From Oehlia diaphana (taxonomy: Eukaryota; Glomeromycota; Glomeromycetes; Glomerales; Glomeraceae), in NCBI GenBank assembly GCA_003833135.1, contig QZLH01000242.1:26169-63861 (forward strand): a stretch of 37,693 nucleotides of DNA. The letters run 5' to 3'. Positions 1-10,213 of this stretch are shown here, one piece after another. Numbering within the stretch: position 1 is the stretch's first letter; each line of letters starts with the position of its first letter. The notes below the pieces were generated by a model. That model was not told the DNA's origin. It saw nothing but the letters and a program-made list of their open reading frames with translations, and made no database searches. Made by a program: the position numbers and the translations under genes.

Positions 1-104
1 AGATTAATATCATATAGATTTATATGTATTCTATAAATGCACACCCTCTTTAAATGCACTCTTATACCTGGTCCCAAGGGGGTGCATTTATGGAGAGTTG
101 ACTG
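1..104. mobile_element. Right end of a pogo/Tc1-mariner-like inverted-repeat element, cut by the window edge
   Basis: The segment ends in GGAGAGTTGACTG followed by TA at 105-106. Read on the other strand this is CAGTCAACTCTCCATAAATG, the style of terminus used by pogo/Tigger-type elements, which insert at TA. The motif AAATGCAC occurs three times inside (about 36-92). Only the right end is in the window, so neither the length nor any transposase can be judged. Compare the opposite-facing end at 37596. Confidence 0.45.
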
Positions 105-1528
105 TATAATAATTTTCCGAATTTAGTATGATTTAGTTCTGATTTATGTCCGATTTAAGTTCCGAAGTACATCTGATTGGCAGTCAATCGGATAACAATC
201 GGAATATATTTTTTTGCAAAAATCGGACATATTTAAGCCGTAATTCGACCTAAAATCGGATATCCGATTTTTAGCCGATTCGCCTTATTTCGACTAGTGA
301 CTTTGTATTATCCAATTTGATATATCTATCTTCATTCTCACTCATCTTTTTTTTTGTAAATGTCAACTGTAAGAAGATCACTTTTAAGTACGTGAAGATT
401 ATATAACGTATCCATCATCATAAAAAGTTATAAAAGTGATAAAATATTTAAGAGGAAGTTTAAAGAAAAGTTTAAGGTTGAAAAGATGAGGTATATATAT
501 ACTTTTCTGAATATATCGTGACATAATAATACTTTTGATAGACACTTGCAATTATTGATACTCTGACAGAATTAATAAGCATAGTAAAAAATCAGTAAAG
601 TCACTACACAAAAAAAAAATGATTAATACAATTTTATCATTACTCATTAGATTTTGATCCTCTGACGAATTCTCAGGGTATTTATTAAAAAAGGTGAATT
701 AACGTTATGAAATTCTGAGGGGATCATCTTACCACACCACCTGTCACAATATAAATAACTCCCCTTCCCTTAATTCTTTATTTAAGGACTACATTGAAAC
801 TATAATTTTAAGTATAGATTACATAAAATACATACAGAATCTATATAATAATCATGTGATTTAACCTCCTGATGTTGAGAAGCCGTTCATGCTCCAGTAA
901 AAAATCATGAATCCATTAGTTACACATTTATAAATTTGTATGTTAGTCGTAATTACAATTTAGTACCATTAAATCTTATAACTACTAGTCCTCAGATCAA
1001 TTGTTCAGTCAAGAAGAACTCGTAAAATAGTAATGTTAATCGATTATCGTACAAGAATGGAACTTTCAGTAAAAGTTTCAATAGATAGTGCATGTTTTTT
1101 TATATATATACTGTATATTTGTATCTTCAGCTATTTTCTCGGTACCATTGTTTTAAATTACTTAATATATGTTGAAAGTGATTATTCATCAGAATATTCG
1201 AGAATTATATAGTATATACCATCATCACAAAGTGTTTTATTTAGTAAGGAACATTAGAGATTTTTTTTTCTATTGTGGAAGATTCAACTTTATTTTTATT
1301 AAGAAATTTTGTATATAATAATTTGTAAAAAACGGAATGAAACAACTCATATGATGATTCAATCTTAACAAGATTTCTTTCTAAAATAATAAACTTTATA
1401 AATTTTGTTTTACAAAATATAGGAATGATATAAATCGTTAAATATAAAAGCTCACATTATATGAGAATATGCAAGATGAAACATTCCTCTCTTAATGGCT
1501 CGAATCTTCCGAAACTCCGGAAACCGAA

Positions 1529-1690
1529 ACTGTTTTTATAAAATCCGAAATTAGTACCTGAACTTATATTTGCAGTTATTTGAATTCTTCAAGCCAAAAT
1601 ACATTAAATAATATAATTATTTTTATTTTTTTTATTAAGAATTTTTGAACCCGAAATTATTCCGGACTGTTTTTATAAAATCCGAAATTA
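1529..1690. repeat. Exact 25-base direct repeat, two copies 137 bases apart
   Basis: The 25-base word beginning ACTGTTTTTATAAAATCC is identical at 1529-1553 and 1666-1690. Both copies follow CCGAAAC/CCGGAC words and lie in otherwise unremarkable AT-rich DNA. It may be a remnant of a dispersed repeat; no termini are visible. Confidence 0.6.
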
Positions 1691-2135
1691 CATTAAAATT
1701 TAATACATCGCAAATTATCGCCATTTTTGTTGGATTATTATTATCCTCACGTGATTAATAATAAAAATGCAATGAATAGTGTCAAACCTAGCCAAAGTTT
1801 GAAGTCGCTAAAGTTTCATGTTACTGACTTTACTATGGAAGAACACTAGATTCTGGCCATAAATTTCCAAAAATTTGAGTATTAAACTAAAATTTTTTTA
1901 AACGATTTTGACCCAAACTAAGTTGCATTTGGTTTTTATTTAGTTTTTTAAGACTTTTTGTTTTTTTAGAGTTTACATTCTTGTATTTTCTTATATTTTG
2001 TCACGCATATATGCTATAATATGAGTTTAGTAAAATATCTCCCTTGGTCAAAAAAGTTATTGTATGTGTTTTTTTTGTTTATTGGAAAAGTTTGTTAGTG
2101 AGGAACGAGAGTTTCTAAAAAAAAAAATTTTTATT

Positions 2136-2250
2136 AATTATAAAGCCCGTAAAATCAATAACTTGCCGATCATTTTCTCCGATTGAGTGCCGATATATCC
2201 CTTATTGAATTATAAAGCCCGTAAAATTAATTATAACTCGCCGATCATTT
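2136..2250. repeat. Direct repeat of about 40 bases, two copies 72 bases apart
   Basis: Both copies begin with the 20-base word AATTATAAAGCCCGTAAAAT (2136-2155 and 2208-2227) and continue with TAAC(T)TGCC/TAACTCGCCGATCATTTT. The second copy differs by small indels. This looks like a local duplication within an old repeat. Confidence 0.55.
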
Positions 2251-2800
2251 TTCCAAAAATGTACTGAATTGATCGGACAAGGGTTTTGGGCAATTCTCTT
2301 ATGTCCAAACCCTTGTTCAAAACCTTAAAGTTAAAAATTGTGTCCAAAACTCATCACTGCCGGGGCTTAAATAATAGACGATAAGTTCATTCTCTATAAT
2401 ATTCGCTAATATTCGCCAGAACCTCATTCACCGTTTATATTATTCCATATAGTCATATAGATTTTTCTTTATGATTTCCATTGCATATAAGACAGATTGC
2501 CGTACTATTAAGTTCATTGATTTCGCACCGAGACATTTATTTAGAAACTCATTCATGAAAATTAAAGATAGATATGGAAACCGCTCTATCCTAATAAGGA
2601 ATTACGTAATTAAAGATTTTTTTTTTAACGCATCTGCAGTTGATCTATAGTTAGAAAATTTAATTCAGGGCCCTGATCTTTGACAGCGTTTCAAATTTAA
2701 AATATCAAATTTTGCACAAGATTGATTTTATTACTTTTAAAGACTGAAATAATCGAACAATAATTTGTATTTGCAGTTTTTGAAACTGTTCATCAATCTT

Positions 2801-3055
2801 GCGTTTTTTTAATAAATACACGTTGTTCTAATTCTCAAAAGTATTATAATTTCATTTGTGTTTTTTAATAAATCTAATTCTCAAAAGTTTTATACTTTTA
2901 TTTGCGTCTTTTAATAAATACACATTCTTTAACTCTCAAAAGTAATATACTTTTATTTGCGTTTTTTAATATATACACGTTCTAATTCTCAAAAGTTGTA
3001 TACTTTTATTTGCATTTTTAATAATACACGTTCTAATTCTCAAAAGTTGTATAAT
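2801..3055 (+). repeat. Five degenerate tandem repeats (46-55 bases) directly upstream of the secreted RNase-like gene
   Basis: The core word ATTCTCAAAAGT recurs at 2831, 2877, 2932 (as ACTCTCAAAAGT), 2985 and 3036. Between cores lie TTTATTTGCGTTTTTTAATA and (A)TACACGTTCTA words. Spacing is 46, 55, 53 and 51 bases. The array ends about 40 bases before the start codon at 3098, so it occupies the likely promoter/5' UTR of that gene. It may be a variable promoter array or a chance tandem expansion; any regulatory role is inference. Confidence 0.7.
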
Positions 3056-3097
3056 TATATTCTTATAAAATTTACTTCTTAACAACTGAAATTAAAG

Positions 3098-3562
3098 ATG
3101 AAATATTTTATCGAAAAGATTCTTATCTTAATACTTGTTTTTACTACCATAACCTTCGCCGTTCCTCTAAATTATGATCAAGAAGCTTGTCCAACTGGAT
3201 TTGGTCGATGCATCGATGGTAGGGCTCCTACGGAAAATGACACACTTTCAAAACGAGGTCCAAAATTTAAATTTCCTAATTTTGGTGCAATATTTAAAAG
3301 TCCAATAAATAAAAATCCAGTAATTAAAGATCCAATAATTAAAGGGCCTGGTGAAAGTCCAAAATGGAAAGAATTGGATTCTTTTCGTGGTAAAACTAAA
3401 ACTACCGGAACAGGAAAAGATAAAAAATATTATGAATGGGATTTTACTCATAATGATATTGAAGTTTATGATAAAAATGGTAAACATTTAGGTTCCATGG
3501 ATCCTATTAAAGGGGATATGACTAAGCCACCGGTAAACGGAAGAAAAATCAATATATCATAA
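3098..3562 (+). CDS. Secreted preproprotein with C-terminal colicin-E3-like ribonuclease (cytotoxic) domain
   Basis: A 154-residue intron-less gene. Residues 1-21 form a signal peptide (hydrophobic ILILILVFTTITFA, cleavage predicted after Ala21). Residues 22-53 form a short pro-region with two cysteines (31 and 38) ending in Lys52-Arg53, a Kex2-type site. Residues 54-88 are a basic linker with four five-residue xxKxP repeats (65-84). Residues about 89-154 resemble the cytotoxic domain of colicin E3: EWD at 113-115, HLGS at 130-133, DP at 135-136 and a KPP/GRK end. In that family Asp510, His513, Glu517 and Arg545 are catalytic, cleaving 16S rRNA in the decoding centre. Here Asp115, His118 and Glu122 keep the same +3/+4 spacing, and Arg149 sits near the place of Arg545. 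No immunity gene is adjacent. The first ATG is preceded by AAAG and by a tandem-repeat promoter. The RNase-domain call is made from motifs without a search. Bacterial origin and an antibacterial role are inference. Confidence 0.85.
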   Translation: MKYFIEKILILILVFTTITFAVPLNYDQEACPTGFGRCIDGRAPTENDTLSKRGPKFKFPNFGAIFKSPINKNPVIKDPIIKGPGESPKWKELDSFRGKTKTTGTGKDKKYYEWDFTHNDIEVYDKNGKHLGSMDPIKGDMTKPPVNGRKINIS

Positions 3563-4746
3563 TATATCATACTACTAGCCTATTCATTTATTGTATTTAT
3601 TATATATTATCAGTTATATATTTATTAATAAAATAATTTAATAAAAGAATACATTTTTCAACTATTTATGAATATATCCCTTTCCTTTTTTTTTTTTATG
3701 TAATTACTAACCAATGTTGTTTTTAGTTTTCGCATGTCCAAGAGGGATACCACGATTGCCTTTGGCTACGTAAATCATTTATATTAATAATATTAATAAT
3801 TCCCAAAACTTTCTGAAAAAAGGTTGACGGATTAATTATTCATTTTCTGTGGACATAAACCAATGACGTCTTACTGTACACAAAAAATGATCGATTTCTC
3901 ATGACGAAAGTTTCATCTTACACGTGATTTGAAAAAAAAAATAAATAAATGTGCGATAATTCGCCTAGGAGGTTACCGGTGAGATAATAAGACTCATCAT
4001 TGATCATTCGAAAAATGGAATAATGGCAGAAAATGCGCAGGAATATGATTTACGAGTTCCAATGTGTCTGCACGACTGCACTAAAAAAAAAAAAAGAAAA
4101 AAATAAATAAAGTTCTATATAAATATACAATGCACATGATCTTGGTTTTTTCTAAAAAAATGACAATATAACTAGAAAAATCACGTTGCGCGTTATTCAA
4201 CTTAAGATCTAGATATTGGAGGAGCTTACCATCACTGGAAAGTTTAATTTATTACAAGGAGACTTTCATCAAAGATTTTCTACATATTCTATAACGAAAC
4301 ATGTATATACATAACTTTGAATATAGGTTTTAACAAACTATCATTTAGTCAGCATCACTGGTCAAATGATGGAATATCAGATCATGGAATATCATGGCAT
4401 ATCGGTTGAATATCAGAAACCTGATATGTAATATTAAAAATCATATACATATCAGTAACCCGATATAACAATGATTTTTACTAGAAATTTACTAATATTT
4501 ATAAGAGATATCAGATTATTTTTATTAACCTATCAGTATTCTAATAGGTCGCTAAAATTTATATAAAAATAATCCGATTTATAAATAATTATTAAGAAAT
4601 ACCGATATTTAAATGATATTTATTAAAAAATTGGACATCGGTATCAATCATTTTAAACTATTTAATTAACATACATCTTATCTTTTTTCTTTTTTATAGG
4701 TTTTTGGACTCCGTTGGACATTGACAAAACCTAGAGGTTTAGCCAG

Positions 4747-4798
4747 CTGACATATGAGAATAATTTTGCGCAGGTGCGCAAAAGAATTTCTATGTCAG
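4747..4798. repeat. 52-base inverted repeat (hairpin)
   Basis: The arms are CTGACATATGAGAATAATTT followed by TGCGCA, and TGCGCAAAAGAATTTC followed by TATGTCAG, around a GG loop. The inner ten bases of each arm (TTTTGCGCA with its complement) are perfect and the outer CTGACATA/TATGTCAG also pairs. It could be a miniature-element remnant or a structured RNA; no flanking target duplication is clear. Confidence 0.55.
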
Positions 4799-5280
4799 AA
4801 AAAATTTTCTCCTATTTAAAAAAAAATCTTTAACGAAAGTCTCTATCAAAAAAAAAAAAGCTCTCCTGTTAAAAAAAATCTTTCAAAAAAAAAATCACCC
4901 TTGTTAAAAAAATTACTAATGAAATTACCTATTAAAAATTCGGGGAAATTTTATTATAACGATCTTTTTTATTTTATTAAATATAGACGTAGACTGGGGT
5001 GATAACAAGGGAATACCCAGTAAGTTAGCACCATTACAAATAGTGAATTAAACTATATAAAAGTTAACACCCAACCCCCTAACGAAGTTGTCCGGCCTGT
5101 TATTGATAAATCTAGGCGTGACCTAATTTCAACTAACTACATAAAATGAAGTAAAAGTAATAATATATCTATGTAAATTATATAAAGAAGAGAAATAATA
5201 ATTATTAAAATGAGAACAAGTATTGTCCATCCTCCCGAATTTAAGTAATTTGATATTATATAAATTATCCACAAAGGAAC

Positions 5281-5398
5281 AAAATGTCGTGAGCGCTTAT
5301 TAAACGTTACGATGCGCCTGATCTTGTCTTACGGATGGTATAGGAGTAGCTTGAGTGTTATTGCGTCCTGTGCGTCAGTTATTTTGCTGACGACATTT
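5281..5398. repeat. Weak terminal inverted repeat around about 118 bases
   Basis: The left arm AAAATGTCGTGAGC and the right arm GCTGACGACATTTT pair at 13 of 14 positions. The interior has no coding frame. The short arms and absent target duplication make a mobile-element call uncertain. Confidence 0.3.
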
Positions 5399-6226
5399 TT
5401 TATAATATAATTTCTTTTTGCAAGTAGTAATACTTTATTGGCGTTCCCATTGTTCAGTTTGTCTATATGATCTTTCCATACCAGGTCATTTAAATTTGTC
5501 ATAATAGCGTGTAAAAAGGATAAGAATAAATTGATGGATGAGTAAATAAATTTCGTTTTTCGTCCACGCTGGAAATGAAAATAGGAAGAGCCGATTTATC
5601 GTTATCAAAAAATAAGTAAGACTGTCGTCTGGGGCATTATCCAGAACGAGTTGTTAAGTAAAGGTTTGTATTTGTTAATGATAAGTATGCAGAATTTGAG
5701 GTGATAGTTCGAATCATTGACTGTGTGGCGCTTTATTAATTATATGGAATCAAAGATTCATAATTAGTACAAAAGCACTTGCTATCAGATCCTGCAGGTG
5801 CAGAATCGCCAATGAGTGACACGAAAATCACCACACGTTTATCCGAGGCGCGGAAATTAACACGTGAAAGTTCGATGTATATTCTTTACGGAGGAAACGT
5901 AATAGACAAGATTCATTAGATTGAAAAGAAATTTATTATATAATTTATAATATAAGTATTAATTGTAAATTCAAATAACTAAAATTAAGAAAACTTGTAT
6001 AGTTCTAACATTATGGTCTTCTATATAAAAAAATAATGTAAACTAATGTATAAGATTATTAAAATAATTAAAATAATGTATAAGATTATCTATCACGTAA
6101 AAATGTAAAAATGTAAACTTTGAATCTATATATATATTTTTTTATACTAAGATTGCGTTTCAATTTTTAATAATCTAAATATTTTTATAAGCATTAAACT
6201 AGTTCGATATAAAAAAAAAAGGCTTA

Positions 6227-6688
6227 TTACTGTTTCGCTGAACCTTCAATAAATGTACAGGCTAAACTAGTACCACCTTGAGCAACAATAACAGCCCCAA
6301 TCACAAATGACTCAGGTAAACCTGCTGGTGCTGTTGCTTGAATTGTTGTACTAAAATCGGTTCCAGCCGGAATTGGACAAGTAATTCCTGGACTACTACA
6401 AATATCATCACTGAAAGTACTTAATATTTCAAAAGTTTCAGTTTTAAGAAATGCGGCATTATATAGGGAAAATGAAGGGACTTCTAAATTTAGTTTTCCG
6501 GAAACACTCATAGTAAAGGATGATCCAGAAACGATAGGAATAGGAGAAACTGTTAAAGTGAAATGTTCTGCATTTACAGGACATAATGGTGGATTTACAC
6601 TATTTAAACCATTAAGTTCAAATGGAAGTGCATAGACCGTTGAAAGAATAGTCAATAAAATGAATGCAAAAATAAAATTTCGATTCAT
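6227..6688 (-). CDS. Secreted ML-domain (MD-2-related lipid-recognition / NPC2-like) protein
   Basis: A 153-residue intron-less gene. Residues 1-20 are a signal peptide (IFAFILLTILSTVYA, cleavage before LPFE). The mature part is a beta-rich domain with cysteines at 36, 97, 104 and 144, spaced as in fungal phosphatidylglycerol/phosphatidylinositol transfer and ML proteins. It has the family-like early segment CPVNAEHFTLTVSPIPIVSG (36-55) and a hydrophobic strand near 128-136 (FVIGAVIVA). ML proteins bind single lipids such as sterols or phospholipids in the vacuole lumen or outside the cell. The length fits the family. The start is the only ATG ahead of the signal peptide. Upstream, GATGAGTAAGCT occurs twice (about 6743 and 6798), and a TTTATAA word lies near 6821. 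The specific lipid cannot be told. Confidence 0.8.
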   Translation of the reverse strand: MNRNFIFAFILLTILSTVYALPFELNGLNSVNPPLCPVNAEHFTLTVSPIPIVSGSSFTMSVSGKLNLEVPSFSLYNAAFLKTETFEILSTFSDDICSSPGITCPIPAGTDFSTTIQATAPAGLPESFVIGAVIVAQGGTSLACTFIEGSAKQ

Positions 6689-8912
6689 GATTTTTTTTTA
6701 TGAACGTAATTATCGATTTGTATTATTCTTTTTTTTTTAAAAGATGAGTAAGCTTTTTTGTTTATTTATCTGTTTTTTCTCTTTTTTTCTTAGGAGATGA
6801 GTAAGCTGAGATTATTGCTATTTATAAAGAAAAAAATTGAGAATTTCGCTAAATTTAGGAAAATCCATTTATGTATAAAATGCGTGCAAATCCCGACATT
6901 TTTTAAATTAATAAAAAAACGATTTATAGTAAAATCGACTTAATTATTAAAATAGGAAAATCCTTTATTTTTGATATCATAAAAATTTTTAATTATATTC
7001 GTTTTCTTTTTTTCAACTTCGATAAATTCCGTGATATAAGGTTATTAATTCCGGAAATATGAGCCTTTTACGGAAAACAAGATCGACTTTTTTTTGAAGG
7101 GCGATCACTACAAAATTAGAGATATGTCCAATTCCGATTTACATGAAAACCTGTTTTGGAAATTATTATTGCGTATATTATATGTGAATCTCTATATTAT
7201 ATTGTTACTTTGCAGTCTTGCTATTTTCTTTTAATACTAAAATGTCATAATTCAGTCGTAGTATTAAACTCATAAATTATATTATCTTCTCTGATTATTA
7301 TAAACCCAAAACTCATCACATATCATATTCGAAGAACGTTTGATCTGATGGGATATAATTTTTTAATTAAATAATTGTTTTAAGTAATATCCTTTTGCGT
7401 CGTCTATATTAATGTATTCTAATATCATTTTATACTGCTTTCTTATTAACGGAATATAATTATTAAAATCTCTTAGGATATTCATAATTATTTAAATTGC
7501 AATTTTCGCATAATATTTTTACTTCCGTTATTTTATTAATTAAATTTCCGAAATCTATACTTTAAATAAAGGCTTGATTTGAAACTGCCGGATTTTCTTA
7601 CCATTTAGGAGTTATTTATCTTAAAAAAAGGTTTTTTCTTGCAATTATGGGCCAAAAATTAAAGTTTTTTGATCAGATATTTCCGTTATCTGGTTTAAAA
7701 AAATTATATTATGTTAATAATATTATTATTTTTTTTAATGAAACTTTTCTTTTTCAAAAAATTTAAGGAAAATTTTTTTTGATTTCGTTCTTTTCTTTGG
7801 TGTATATTTATCACCAAAATTATATAAGCATCTTCACGTGCCGAATTCGTACGAAAGTTTTAGTCGTGCAAGAGATTTTGATCGGATACCATCGTACCGG
7901 CATACTGACAATAAAAAAAAAGCAACACATTTATTATAACGCATTAAACAACTGACCGTAGGTCTCAAGAATTAAAACATGTTCTCTATCTTCGATTGTA
8001 AATGAGGAAGGTGGGACTAATCTCCCGAATTTATACTGTAAGATTCGAACTTACTTAATATCAGGAAAGTTCTCTTGCAAAAAATAATCTTTTTCTTCTG
8101 ATTTGTGTAACAAGTAATATAGATAGGCGAAAATATTGTATAATTGGATAGTTTATTTAGAAAATCTGGTGTTCTATGCTCGAATTTATATTGAGATGCA
8201 AAATAAATGTGTAAAGTCAGTCTAGCGAAAATTACATGCACTCTATATTTTGTTTGATCAAATGTCACGTGATTGATGAAATTCGTTATATCATACGCGG
8301 GATTGCTTTGCTCCATCTTCATCACTCTATGATCTACCATTTATGGAAATTAATCATTAGTGGCCTAGACATCTTCAGCTCATCAGGAATCAGGATCAGG
8401 ATGAACTCATTCTTCAAAAGTACCTTTTGATTCAACTTTGGAACGTATCAACAAATATTTTTATATTCAATATGTCTAATGAAAATAAATTTCACGAATA
8501 TTTCAACCGAAATCACGAAAGTTGGAATATTCTCAACTTTTTGAACGAGTGCGAATTAGAGTTGTTTGACCAAAAGACGGACTGTTATGTAAAATCAATC
8601 GCTGACTTTGATCATGATAGTAGTTAGAGGTTAGATCCGGTGTTCGTTATTCGGATTTAAATCCGAATATCGAAAGAAACCGGATATAATAAATCCGGAT
8701 TAAACGAAGGAAACAGGATTTATCATATGAAGGAAAACCGAATAAAACCGAAGGATTCGAATGAACTGGATATATTATAAGTTAAAATAAAACCGGATTT
8801 AATCTAGTTCAAACTTCTAGATAATAGACAAGAATGCGCACAGAATGCTTCTTGATAGGTATGATAAGGCAAATAAAAATTCTTTTTTATTGGAAGATAG
8901 TTTGGAGAGAAG

Positions 8913-9080
8913 GTGGCGTGTCTGGAAGCCTGCTTGGTCGCCTGACATTTAAGGCTGTTCGCTTTGCCACAAAACTGGGAATAGCGTGTCGGGAGGTCCG
9001 CTCGGTCGTTTGACATTCAAAGCTATTCGCTGAGCCTGCACTGGACCCACTGGGCAGAGGAGGCCTGCTTGGTCGCTATT
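8913..9080. repeat. Divergent GC-richer tandem repeat, unit about 68 bases, roughly 2.3 copies
   Basis: Related units begin at GGCGTGTCTGGAAGCCTGCT and AGCGTGTCGGGAGGTCCGCT. The inner words GCCTGCTTGGTCGCCTGACA (8928), GTCCGCTCGGTCGTTTGACA (8996) and GCCTGCTTGGTCGCT (9063) are 68 and 67 bases apart. The block is clearly richer in G and C than its flanks. No box A/box B pair of a tRNA-derived SINE was recognised, so the class is open. Confidence 0.6.
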
Positions 9081-9327
9081 ATGTTCGGTTGGAAATTAAT
9101 GATGAATTAGGCATGTTAGTCAAAGAATACTATTACTAATTCCTTCCATACGCAAATAAGCGATCACATGGTCAGATTTGCATTCACCAGCCAATTAACG
9201 GGAATGGAAATATATGTGTAAATAGTAATAACAATAGCGGAACCTTCACTGGATCATTATCAAATCGAGACCAAAAAGTACCTCTTTCAAAAATTGTAAA
9301 TATTTAGAACGCAATTCTATCAAGGGA

Positions 9328-9555
9328 TTGAAATGTAGTTTCTTTCCTAATATTAATTTTGTGCACAGTTTTCAAGATAATGGCTCGTTGAACCTTAATA
9401 GCTTCGAATTACAGGTGAGGCATTTTAATAGTCACATTGTGGCTCCAATTTTTGACGATTGTCTCGAATCGGTTGATGAATGGATTCTCCGGCTGACGGT
9501 CATTGGAGAAATTTGGTTTATATTAATTTTCTTAACTGATTATTTTCTTCATTGA
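9328..9555 (+). other. Possible exon or gene fragment, unrecognised
   Basis: An open stretch of 75 codons with protein-like composition (for example APIFDDCLESVDEWILRL). It is preceded by a second coherent stretch at about 9212-9306 in another frame that includes NNNSGTFTGSLSNRDQKVPL. No start codon, splice chain or family could be established. It may be an exon of a diverged gene, part of a pseudogene, or non-coding. Confidence 0.2.
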
Positions 9556-9897
9556 CATAAGAGGTGAAGTGCAAAGTTGTGCCCAAAAATATCCTGATCG
9601 AAGAACACGAAATGAAAAAAAAAATATGATGGAATTTTTTCCTTCACTCGACAGTTTGAATTCATTTACATAGAAACGTGAACCACGTCCATACTCTCAA
9701 AAACGGAGGATGGATTTGTCAAAATTACATCTGGCCATCATTCTCATGTTTAAACTATAAATGGTGTCCACTCTACTAGAAAAACTTTTAGAAAAGATAT
9801 CATCGATGCCTGTTCTCTGTGTTCATTTTAATGGGGAGTTAAAATTTTTATGTTATTTGCAACTATTTTGCTAAAGCTTTGATCTGTTATATTATAG

Positions 9898-10213
9898 GAG
9901 CAAGTACTGAGATATATCTGGCTAATTGGCCAACAAATATGCGGCCAGTAGTTTTTTCAATCATGGAACTCGATATACCGAAAGAAGTAACAGCTTTGCC
10001 CAAACTGACTAAAGTAGCGGCAAAGACGTTATCATTGCTGGTAATTATTTTCCTTTTATATCTGTTAAATATTGGTGTACTCTTTCATCTATTGATCTTT
10101 ATTCTTTGTAGTCATTTATTTTAGATCTAAATAAAAAATATCAAGTGTTACTAAAGAAAGCGGCTGATTATTATTTAGATGAAGATAATGGCCGGGATGG
10201 TTATTTTTTTTAA
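9898..10213 (+). other. Possible two-exon gene fragment, unrecognised
   Basis: After a TATATTATAG acceptor (ending 9897), a frame encodes IYLANWPTNMRPVVFSIMEL and then DIPKEVTALPKLTKVAAKTL, and reaches a GTAATT donor at about 10040. After a TTTGTAG acceptor near 10111 the frame resumes with LNKKYQVLLKKAADYYLDED and stops at about 10213. The splice signals and composition look gene-like, but no upstream exon with a start codon was found and I do not recognise the family. It could be the 3' end of a decayed gene together with 9328-9555. Confidence 0.25.

Larger units (their letters stand above)
105..3097. other. Gene-free AT-rich region with short repeats
   Basis: No open frame or spliced gene could be supported here. 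It contains a patch rich in ATCGGA/TCCGAT words (about 140-290), an exact 25-base direct repeat (1529-1553 and 1666-1690), a direct repeat of about 40 bases (2136-2176 and 2208-2250), the palindrome TCACGTGA at 1747-1754, and the tandem repeat just before the gene at 3098. Homopolymer A/T runs are frequent. Confidence 0.6.
3563..6226. other. Gene-free intergenic region
   Basis: No coding exon could be supported between the two secreted-protein genes. Possible polyadenylation words AATAAAA follow the upstream gene (about 3627-3645). A strong hairpin lies at 4747-4798, repeated GATATCAG/ATATCAG words at 4360-4640, CT-and-A-rich direct repeats at 4805-4930, and a weak inverted repeat at 5281-5398. 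Homopolymer runs are common. Confidence 0.55.

Noticed and set aside
8017..8340. Minus-strand open frame of 107 codons
   Set aside because: No family signature and no splice context; it overlaps other open frames of similar quality.
8236..8630. Faint resemblance of GIALLHLHHSMIYHL to a protein-kinase catalytic-loop region
   Set aside because: The expected HRD-like and DFG motifs are absent and the frame breaks soon after; too weak to call a kinase remnant.
8804..9016. Minus-strand open frame of 70 codons
   Set aside because: It lies over the 68-base tandem repeat and has no recognisable protein features.
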